In this document: positions 1-6,131 of the stretch, in pieces
Numbering within the stretch: the first letter of the stretch is position 1
Layout of the letters: each line of letters opens with the position of its first letter
DNA from: Spirochaetaceae bacterium
Lineage (GTDB): Bacteria; Spirochaetota; Spirochaetia; Treponematales; Breznakiellaceae
Assembly: GCA_031288215.1 (NCBI GenBank)
Contig: JAITRV010000126.1
Coordinates: 1 to 7,154, forward strand
Reading direction: 5' to 3'
Length of the DNA stretch: 7,154 bases
Made by a program: the position numbers and the translations under genes
The notes under the pieces: generated by a model
Seen by the model: the letters and a program-made list of their open reading frames with translations, nothing else
The model's database searches: none
Told to the model about the DNA's origin: nothing

Positions 1-861
1 ACCGACGACATCTTTCATTCCTCCAAAGATATTTTTACCACCGCCAATAACCAGGCCGCCAGCGTGGAAGAAATTGTCAGCACCATGCACGAAAACGCCC
101 GGATCGCCGGGGACATCGCGGAAAAAACCGGCAGCGTCGCCACCATCGCCGCCAGAATGGAGGAGGACGTCAACCACGGCTTCTCCGTCCTGGAGGGCAA
201 CGTGGTTAAAATGAAAGACATAAAAGAAAAAAACGACGGGATCATTTCCGGGATCGTTGCCCTGGGCAACATGATCTCCCGTATCCGCGACATCGTTAAA
301 ACCATCAACGCCATCACCGACCAGACCAAGGTCATCGCCTTTAACGCCGCCCTGGAAGCGGCCAGCGCCGGGGACAAGGGGAAGCGCTTCGCCGTGGTGG
401 CCAACGAGGTCAACCGCCTGGCCGACGATATCGCCGACCTGACCAAACAGATCCGCCAGCAGGTGGAGGAAATTCAGAGTTCCTCGTCGTCCCTGATCAT
501 CTCCAGCGAGGAAGGGGCGGATAAGATCACCGAGGGCTACCGGCTCATCAGGGACCTGGAGGATGTCTTTAAGGAGATCCGCTCCGGGGCGGAGATTACC
601 TCCAACCAGGCGCGGATCATCACGATAAGCACGCAGAAACAGCAGAAGTCCACCGAACAGATCAATACGGCCCTTGCCGATATTTCAAACGGCCTTAATA
701 GTTTTATCCGTTCCACGGAGATCGCCACGGGCTCCGCGGAGGGGCTTACCCGGCTGGCCAAAGAACTGGAACAGGTGCTGAACGCCCAGGCGGCGCCGTC
801 CCCGCGTCAGAACGGCGCCAACGCCGCGGCGGCCCCGAAGGCTGACGCCGCGGACCGGTAG
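1..861 (+). CDS. Methyl-accepting chemotaxis protein, cytoplasmic signalling domain (5' end missing)
   Basis: The frame is open from base 1, so the gene starts left of the window; 286 residues remain. They form a long, almost proline-free, heptad-like helical hairpin typical of the MCP signalling domain, which docks CheA and CheW and controls kinase activity. The hairpin tip lies at about residues 102-137 of the fragment, with QTKVIAFNAALEAASAG (108-124) and RFAVVANEV (129-137). A perfect match to the CheR methylation consensus lies at residues 19-28 (AASVEEIVST, Glu23/Glu24). The tail (about 266-286) is Ala-rich and disordered, with no NWETF-type CheR-docking pentapeptide. Sensor domain, membrane segments and HAMP, if present, are outside the window. 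The tip departs from the usual sequence at several contact positions (Asp107, Lys110, Ser122). The hybrid CheA follows after 11 bases, so this is probably its dedicated receptor. Family assignment is firm; the ligand is unknown. Confidence -1.
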   Translation, partial: TDDIFHSSKDIFTTANNQAASVEEIVSTMHENARIAGDIAEKTGSVATIAARMEEDVNHGFSVLEGNVVKMKDIKEKNDGIISGIVALGNMISRIRDIVKTINAITDQTKVIAFNAALEAASAGDKGKRFAVVANEVNRLADDIADLTKQIRQQVEEIQSSSSSLIISSEEGADKITEGYRLIRDLEDVFKEIRSGAEITSNQARIITISTQKQQKSTEQINTALADISNGLNSFIRSTEIATGSAEGLTRLAKELEQVLNAQAAPSPRQNGANAAAAPKADAADR

Positions 862-866
862 GGGAG
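860..866 (+). promoter_or_regulatory. Ribosome binding site of the hybrid CheA gene, overlapping the MCP stop codon
   Basis: AGGGGAG lies 6 bases before the ATG at 873 and overlaps the receptor's TAG stop (859-861). Spacing and sequence are good, which supports the chosen start. The overlap suggests that translation of the two genes is coupled and that they share a transcript. Confidence -1.
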
Positions 867-872
867 ACCGCC

Positions 873-3209
873 ATGGCCATTGACCGGGAAAAGTACATCG
901 GCAAATTTGTCGATGAGGGCATTGAAAACATCGCCGCCGTGGAGGCCCTGCTCTTTGAGATACTCCAGGGCGCGTCCATCGACGACGACCTGGCGACCCT
1001 GCTGCGGGCCCTGCACACCCTCAAGGGTTCCTCCCGGATGCTGGAATTCCACCGGATAGAGGCCGTAGCCCACGCCCTGGAAAGCGTCTTCACGGCGGTG
1101 AAGGAGCAGCGGATCGATCTGTCCGAACGGGCCATGGCCCTCATCCTGGCCGCCCTGGACGCACTCAAGGCGGGCCTGGGGATGGTGCAGAACACGAGGG
1201 ACGACGATATTGACATCCGGATCTTTGAAAAGGAACTGGCCGCCCTGGCGGCGAATGAGGTATTCTCCGTCCCGCCGGGTTCCCAGGCGGCGGCTTCCGC
1301 CGCGGCGGGGCAGACCGAAGATACGGCGGCGGCTACGGCAAATGCCGTGGCATTTGCCGGCCCTCAAAAGAGGAGCCGCAAAAAGAAGGATGCCGGGGAA
1401 GCCCCCGCGGGCCCGCCGCCGGATAGGGTATCGGACCCGGAAACCAGGGATCGGCAGCGGACGAAACAGGAAGCGGCAAAATCGGAGAGTATCCGCATCT
1501 CCCTGGCGAAGATCGACGGCATCATAAAAAGCGCCGCCTCCCTGCAGTCGCTGGAAATCGCCGCCAGGACCATTTCCGCGGAATTCGAAGGGGTGAACGA
1601 ACTGGTACGGTGGATAGCCGGGACGCTCAAGGGAAAAAACCAACTCAAGGGCCCCCTCCTGGACCAGTTCCGGCAGTTGGAACAGCTCACCGGGAAGGCC
1701 GCCTCAAGCATCAAAAACTACGCGATCGATGTGGCGAACCACACCAGAAACACCTACGACAGCATCATCTCCCTCAGGATGCTCCCCATCTCCACCGTCC
1801 TGGACGCATACCCCCGGTATGTATTCGAGATGGCCGCGGAACTGGGGAAAAAAGTACAACTCCGCATCGAGGGAAACGAAAACGAAATCGACAAGAATAT
1901 CATCGAGACCCTCTCGGACATCTTTCTCCACACGATCCGCAACGCCCTCGACCACGGCATCGAAGCGCCGGAGGAACGGCGGGCCAGGAACAAGGATGAA
2001 ACCGGGAAGCTCCTCGTCAGTTGTTCCCGGGAAAGCGGGAACATGAAAATCGTCATCGCCGATGACGGCCGGGGAATTGACCACGAGGAAATCAGGAACA
2101 AGCTGGTGGAAGGGGGAGTGCTGACCCGTGCCTCCGCGGCGGCCCTCACCCGGGAAGATCTGACCAACTACATTTTCCGTAACGGCTTTTCTACCTCAAA
2201 AACCATTAACAATATTTCCGGCCGGGGAGTGGGCATGGATGCGGTGCGGACCGGCGTCGACCGCCTCAAGGGGAGCATCCTCGTCGAATCCGTCATCGGA
2301 CAGGGCACCACCTTTACCATCCAGGTGCCCCTCTCCGTCGCCTCCCTCATGGGCTTCCCCGTCGTCTGCGGAACCATGAAGTTCATCATCCCCGCAAACT
2401 TTGTGGACACGATCCTCCTCATCAACCGGAAGGAGATCATCACCGCGGTTGACCGGCCGGGGATCAAGTTTGACAACCGGATCATTAAGCTCTACTACCT
2501 CAACCAGATCCTGCGGATCAGGACCGATAGGCAGCCGCCTGATCAGGGGTCCATCTTCGTGGTGATCATCCACGCCTATGACGACGTGATCGCCCTGGGA
2601 ATCGACAGCGTCAGCAGTATGCGGCAGGTGATCCTCAAATCCCTGCCCTTTTTTATGGATCGGATGACGATCTTTTCCGGGGTGGTCTTGAGCGAGGATT
2701 ACGAGATGGTTCCCGCCCTCCACATGCCCACGGTGTTCAAGATGGCCCGGCGTACCAAGGCCATCGACATGAAGAAGCGCCACATCGAATACGAACATAC
2801 GCGGAAGTCCATCCTGGTGGTGGACGATTCCCTGCCGACCCGGGAGATCGAGGGGGAAATTCTGCGGATCGAGGGCTACCAGACGGATACCGCGGCGGAC
2901 GGCGTGGAGGCCCTGGACAAAGCGAAGAATACCCGGTACGATTTGATCTGTACGGATCTCAACATGCCCCTGATGGACGGATTTATGCTTACCGAGAATA
3001 TCCGCAAGAATCCGGAACTGGCGGATATTCCCATTATCGTCATTTCATCCAAATCCAGCGATGAGGATCAGAAGCGGGCGGCCATGCTGGGGGCGAACCG
3101 CTATATTATCAAGAATTCTTTCAACAACCACAACCTGCTTATGGCGGTACGGGAACTGATCGGGGAGGCGAATGGGACAGAACAAGGCAAAACGGATACT
3201 GCTCTTTGA
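873..3209 (+). CDS. Hybrid CheA-type histidine kinase: HPt - dimerisation - HATPase - CheW-like - receiver
   Basis: A 778-residue cytoplasmic kinase that autophosphorylates under receptor control. The HPt domain (about 1-110) carries phospho-His48 in LHTLKGSS. An Ala/Arg/Pro-rich linker (about 125-205) replaces the usual CheY-binding P2 domain. The dimerisation/P3 region starts near residue 207 (IRISLAKID) and runs into LRMLPI. The ATPase domain has an N box at HTIRNALDHG (353-362), G1 DDGRGID (397-403), an F box GFSTS (438-442) and G2 GRGVGMD (450-456). A CheW-like domain spans about 489-635. The C-terminal receiver (about 645-765) has Asp651/Asp652, phospho-Asp695, Ser725 and Lys747, so it should be functional. 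No membrane segment is seen. The fused receiver sets it apart from standard motility CheA and recalls kinases of alternative-function or ChpA-type chemosensory systems. It sits between a receptor and a receiver-cyclase, its likely input and output. Start chosen by the strong site at 860-866. Confidence -1.
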   Translation: MAIDREKYIGKFVDEGIENIAAVEALLFEILQGASIDDDLATLLRALHTLKGSSRMLEFHRIEAVAHALESVFTAVKEQRIDLSERAMALILAALDALKAGLGMVQNTRDDDIDIRIFEKELAALAANEVFSVPPGSQAAASAAAGQTEDTAAATANAVAFAGPQKRSRKKKDAGEAPAGPPPDRVSDPETRDRQRTKQEAAKSESIRISLAKIDGIIKSAASLQSLEIAARTISAEFEGVNELVRWIAGTLKGKNQLKGPLLDQFRQLEQLTGKAASSIKNYAIDVANHTRNTYDSIISLRMLPISTVLDAYPRYVFEMAAELGKKVQLRIEGNENEIDKNIIETLSDIFLHTIRNALDHGIEAPEERRARNKDETGKLLVSCSRESGNMKIVIADDGRGIDHEEIRNKLVEGGVLTRASAAALTREDLTNYIFRNGFSTSKTINNISGRGVGMDAVRTGVDRLKGSILVESVIGQGTTFTIQVPLSVASLMGFPVVCGTMKFIIPANFVDTILLINRKEIITAVDRPGIKFDNRIIKLYYLNQILRIRTDRQPPDQGSIFVVIIHAYDDVIALGIDSVSSMRQVILKSLPFFMDRMTIFSGVVLSEDYEMVPALHMPTVFKMARRTKAIDMKKRHIEYEHTRKSILVVDDSLPTREIEGEILRIEGYQTDTAADGVEALDKAKNTRYDLICTDLNMPLMDGFMLTENIRKNPELADIPIIVISSKSSDEDQKRAAMLGANRYIIKNSFNNHNLLMAVRELIGEANGTEQGKTDTAL
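1287..1303. repeat. Short GC-rich inverted repeat in the kinase linker
   Basis: A perfect 7-base inverted repeat, GCGGCGG (1287-1293) and CCGCCGC (1297-1303), separated by 3 bases. It lies in the codons of the Ala-rich linker between HPt and P3. It may only reflect runs of GCG/GCC alanine codons; it is noted because a longer inverted repeat follows 32 bases later. Confidence -1.
1336..1359. repeat. Perfect 11-base inverted repeat inside the kinase linker
   Basis: CGGCAAATGCC (1336-1346) and GGCATTTGCCG (1349-1359) are exact reverse complements with a 2-base spacer. Each half is itself nearly palindromic: GGCA-AA-TGCC and GGCA-TT-TGCC. In RNA this would give a tight hairpin with a loop of about four bases. 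It encodes part of the flexible Ala-rich linker between HPt and the dimerisation region, where the protein sequence is little constrained. No function can be assigned from sequence alone. Confidence -1.
3162..3168 (+). promoter_or_regulatory. Ribosome binding site of the cyclase gene, inside the kinase coding sequence
   Basis: GGGGAGG ends 3 bases before the ATG at 3172, strong in sequence but tightly spaced. It lies within the last codons of the hybrid CheA. It supports the start at 3172, which is also needed to keep the receiver's acidic pair; the next in-frame ATG (residue 21) would remove it. Confidence -1.
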
Positions 3210-5061
3210 GGACTCGGATATCTTTGCCGATATGGTTCTGGAGTTCCTGGAACATGCGGGGTATCATACCGGCCGGGCGGTCAACGGCTTTGAGGGAATC
3301 AAGCAGGTGTACCGCTTCCTGCCCCACCTGATCATCACCGATGTGGAAATGCCCCTCTTTAAGGGCTATCAGGCCACCCGCCTCCTCAAGTCCCGAAAAA
3401 ATACCCGGACCATTCCCATCATCATGTTTACCTCCCTGGGGGAAATTCGGGACCGGTTCTGGGGAGGCCAGGCCGGGGCGGATTGGTACATCGAAAAGTC
3501 GCCGGATAACTTTGAGGAACTCTTGAGCCGGATTCAAGCGCTGCTGGCGGAGGCGGCGGAACCGGATTTTGAGGCCATCGCCCAGGAGGGCAAGCGGGTT
3601 GACGATAACAGCCTCATCGAAACGGTGAACAACCTCCTGGATCACAAGCTCTTCCAAACGACCCTCATCGGGATGCTCACCGAATTATCCGGCAGGATCG
3701 GTTCCCTGGAGGAGATCCTCCGGGGCTTTTTCGACCTCTTGTCCTATGTCTGCGAGGCGGAGATCGCCTCGGTGATGATCAAAAGCGCCGATAACGCCCT
3801 TTTGGTGTATACCGCCAACCGGGGGGGCTTTAGGGAGGAGATTGCCCGGGACTTTACCGCCATTACCATCGCGGATTTTAACGCGGAATTTCCCGATTAT
3901 AAGGTGATCTCCCAAAGCACGGTGGATTTTTATCCCACCGGGGAAAAGAAAAAGCCCATTGAATCCTACATCGTCATCCCCCTGTTAAGCGCCGGGAAGG
4001 CCTTTGCCACGGTACACATCGCCAACACCGTCAAGGAGTATTTTTCCCCGCTGATCCGGGAAAACCTCACGGTTTTTCTCACCTCCGCCGCCCCGGTTTT
4101 GGCCAACGGCCTGTCGATGCTGGAAATGGAGGCCCTCCAAAAGAAAACCCGTCAGGCCTTTGCCCGTTACGTGCCCGAGGACGTGATGGACGAGATCATC
4201 CGCAAGTCCCAGGATTCGGTCAGCCAGAGCGAAACCCGGAACCTGGCGATACTCTTTGCGGATATCAGGAATTTTACCAAGATATCCGAAAACTCAGAGG
4301 CCCAGGACGTGGTGGCCTTCCTCAACGCCTTCTTTTCCCTCATGGGGAACGAGGTCATCGCCGGCGGCGGACACGTGGATAAATTTATCGGCGACGCCAT
4401 TATGGCCGTATTCGGCGTGCCCAAGCCCCTGCCCAACGCCGCGGCCGCGGCGATCTCCGCGGCGATCCGGATGATGCGGGTCCTGCCCCGGGTGAATACC
4501 CGGCGGATCCGGCTCCCCCCGGAGGAGCTTGCCATGGGCATCGGCATTAACTACGGGGAATGCGTGGTGGGGAATATCGGCTTCCAGGACAAGATGGACT
4601 ATACCGTCATCGGCGATACGGTCAACCTCGCCTCCCGGCTGGAGGGAACCACCAAACAATACCGCCACCCCATCATCGTATCGGAATACGTATACCACGC
4701 CGCCAAGGACTTATTTCTCTTCAGAAAAGCGGACAGCGTCCGGGTCATCGGGAAAACCAAGCCCGTTGCTCTCTACGCCGTATACCCCATGCGGGAACCC
4801 CCGCCGGAGGCCGGCGGAGATCCGGCCCTCCCGCTGCCCCCGTCTCTGGTCATCCGCCGGGAACTCCTGGACCAGTACAACAAGGGGCTCAAACTCTTCT
4901 ATATGCGGGAATGGGAAACCGCCCGGCAGTATTTCCTGGACGCCCTCAAGATAGACCGGGATGACTACCTCGCCGCCCTCTACCTGGAACGGACCGAAGC
5001 CTATATCCGCCGGCCGCCGCCTCCGGAAGCGGACATTACCACCAACCTGACGGAAAAATGA
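3172..5061 (+). CDS. Response-regulator adenylate cyclase: receiver - GAF-like - class III cyclase - TPR-like tail
   Basis: A 629-residue soluble protein predicted to make cAMP from ATP under phosphorylation control. The receiver (1-125) has the acidic pair Glu13/Asp14, phospho-Asp57 in ITDVEMP, Thr87 and Lys109. A GAF-like region (about 165-320) follows, then a signalling helix with FARYVPEDVMDEI. The class III cyclase domain (about 350-540) has metal-binding Asp364 (FADIRNF) and Asp408 (FIGDAIMAVFG). Lys404 and Thr478 match the usual bacterial ATP-selecting pair, and Asn485 and Arg489 in VNLASR match the transition-state residues. The catalytic set is therefore complete. A Pro-rich spacer (541-557) leads to a helical TPR-like tail (about 560-610, YNKGLKLFYMREWETARQYF), common behind bacterial cyclases. 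No membrane segment. The gene overlaps the hybrid CheA by 38 bases, so that kinase is its likely phosphodonor. ATP rather than GTP specificity is inferred from residues only; the GAF ligand is unknown. Confidence -1.
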   Translation: MGQNKAKRILLFEDSDIFADMVLEFLEHAGYHTGRAVNGFEGIKQVYRFLPHLIITDVEMPLFKGYQATRLLKSRKNTRTIPIIMFTSLGEIRDRFWGGQAGADWYIEKSPDNFEELLSRIQALLAEAAEPDFEAIAQEGKRVDDNSLIETVNNLLDHKLFQTTLIGMLTELSGRIGSLEEILRGFFDLLSYVCEAEIASVMIKSADNALLVYTANRGGFREEIARDFTAITIADFNAEFPDYKVISQSTVDFYPTGEKKKPIESYIVIPLLSAGKAFATVHIANTVKEYFSPLIRENLTVFLTSAAPVLANGLSMLEMEALQKKTRQAFARYVPEDVMDEIIRKSQDSVSQSETRNLAILFADIRNFTKISENSEAQDVVAFLNAFFSLMGNEVIAGGGHVDKFIGDAIMAVFGVPKPLPNAAAAAISAAIRMMRVLPRVNTRRIRLPPEELAMGIGINYGECVVGNIGFQDKMDYTVIGDTVNLASRLEGTTKQYRHPIIVSEYVYHAAKDLFLFRKADSVRVIGKTKPVALYAVYPMREPPPEAGGDPALPLPPSLVIRRELLDQYNKGLKLFYMREWETARQYFLDALKIDRDDYLAALYLERTEAYIRRPPPPEADITTNLTEK

Positions 5062-5092
5062 TCCTGGCCTGAGCCGGCAGCCGGAGCGGTAT

Positions 5093-6097
5093 TCAGGACC
5101 CGCGGCAGCGGTGATGAGCGTCTCCGTCCCGGAATAGTTTGAGGTATTCGCCATACCCTTCGGCGGCGAGTCTTTCAACGGGGATAAACCGCAGGGACGC
5201 CGAATTGATGCAGTAGCGAAGGCCGCCCCGTTCCGCGGGGCCGTCATTGAAAACGTGGCCCAAATGACTGCCGGCGCCCCGGCTTCTGACTTCGGTACGT
5301 TCCCTGCCCAGGGAGTTATCGGGCTTTTCTACGATGCGGTTTTCCTGTACCGGTTTTGCAAAAGCCGGCCAGCCGCAGCCCGCATGGTACTTGTCCTTCG
5401 ATGAAAAGAGGGCTTCCCCGCTCACGATGTCGACATAGAGGCCTTCCTCAAAAAAATCGTCGTATTCGCCGGAAAAAGGAGCCTCCGTGGCGCCATGCTG
5501 GGTAACCTCGTACTCAAGGGGGGAAAGTTTTTTCAGGGCGGCTTCCGTTTCGGCAGCGCTCCGCCGGGGGGCTTCACGCGAACGGGGTGTGTAGGCTGCC
5601 GCCCGCTGAAAGAGGTCCCGGTTTATGTGGCAATAGCCGCCGGGATTTTTATCCAGGTACGTTTGGTGGTATGCTTCGGCGGGATAAAAATTTTCAAGCC
5701 GCTTTGCTTCAACACGCACCGGTTTTCCCAGGGGGTCAAATTTTTTCCGTAGGTAGGCGATGGATTCTTCAACGATCCATTGGTCGGCATCGTCGGTATA
5801 ATAGACGCCCGTCCGGTATTGAATCCCCCTGTCGTGGCCCTGTTCATTAAGCGCCGTCGGATCGATGGCCTCAAAGAAAAGGGCCAGCAGTTCTTCCAGG
5901 CTCAGGATTTCGTCGTCGTATTCGACCCGCACGGTTTCGGCATGGCCGGGGACTTGAGAGCTTACGTCCTCATACGAGGGGTTGGCGGTGCGTCCGTTGG
6001 CATACCCCACGGAAGTAGCCGTCACGCCGGCAATGAGGGAAAGGTACTTCTCCGTTCCCCAGAAGCAGCCGCCGGCAAGATATATATGCTTTTTCAT
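5093..6097 (-). CDS. msrAB: Bifunctional peptide methionine sulfoxide reductase MsrA-MsrB
   Basis: A 334-residue enzyme that reduces oxidised methionine in proteins: the MsrA half acts on the S-sulfoxide, the MsrB half on the R-sulfoxide. MsrA (about 1-165) has the catalytic motif GCFWG with Cys11, plus GYANG and a C-terminal GGYCHI whose Cys156 is a likely recycling cysteine. A linker (about 166-190) follows. MsrB (about 190-325) shows AGCGWPAF with probable recycling Cys241, SHLGHVFNDGP, and catalytic Cys296 in RYCINSASLRF. The paired CxxC zinc motifs of many MsrB proteins are absent, as in the Neisseria PilB-type form. No signal peptide is visible, so it should be cytoplasmic. The start is fixed: an in-frame TGA lies just upstream and GCFWG begins at residue 10. 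It lies 34 bases after the JetD-like gene on the same strand and may be co-transcribed. Assignment is very secure. Confidence -1.
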   Translation of the reverse strand: MKKHIYLAGGCFWGTEKYLSLIAGVTATSVGYANGRTANPSYEDVSSQVPGHAETVRVEYDDEILSLEELLALFFEAIDPTALNEQGHDRGIQYRTGVYYTDDADQWIVEESIAYLRKKFDPLGKPVRVEAKRLENFYPAEAYHQTYLDKNPGGYCHINRDLFQRAAAYTPRSREAPRRSAAETEAALKKLSPLEYEVTQHGATEAPFSGEYDDFFEEGLYVDIVSGEALFSSKDKYHAGCGWPAFAKPVQENRIVEKPDNSLGRERTEVRSRGAGSHLGHVFNDGPAERGGLRYCINSASLRFIPVERLAAEGYGEYLKLFRDGDAHHRCRGS

Positions 6098-6098
6098 G

Positions 6099-6102
6099 CC
6101 TC
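6099..6102 (-). promoter_or_regulatory. Poorly spaced ribosome binding site of msrAB
   Basis: GAGG (read on the minus strand) is only 1 base before the ATG at 6097. A better GGGGAG (6118-6123) is 20 bases away, too far for normal use. The in-frame stop just upstream leaves no earlier start, so msrAB probably starts weakly or relies on ribosomes ending at the JetD-like stop (6132-6134). Confidence -1.
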
Positions 6103-6131
6103 AATAGTACCTGAAAACTCCCCGCTTGTCT

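Noticed and set aside
807..1643. 278-codon open frame on the minus strand
   Set aside because: It lies opposite the kinase HPt, linker and P3 region, whose protein has clear motifs such as the HPt histidine. The antisense product shows no recognisable domain and is a shadow of GC-rich codon bias.
2196..2798. 200-codon open frame on the minus strand, rich in His, Asp and Gly
   Set aside because: It is antisense to the ATPase and CheW-like domains. The skewed composition is that expected of the complement of biased codons, with no family motif.
4445..4467. 11-base direct repeat CCGCGGCGATC with 12-base period
   Set aside because: It encodes a four-residue near-repeat (AAIS, AAIR) in a cyclase helix; low-complexity alanine codons explain it.
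5068..5097. Possible terminator hairpin in the convergent gap (CCTGA ... TCAGG with an inner CCGG/CCGG)
   Set aside because: The stems are 4-5 bases with a large asymmetric interior loop and no T-run on either strand. It is too weak to call.
4711..5247. 178-codon minus-strand frame across the convergent junction
   Set aside because: It overlaps the ends of two well-supported genes (cyclase tail and MsrB domain) and resembles nothing known.
5093..6097. Separate msrA and msrB genes
   Set aside because: A single uninterrupted frame covers both domains, and fused MsrA-MsrB proteins are well known.
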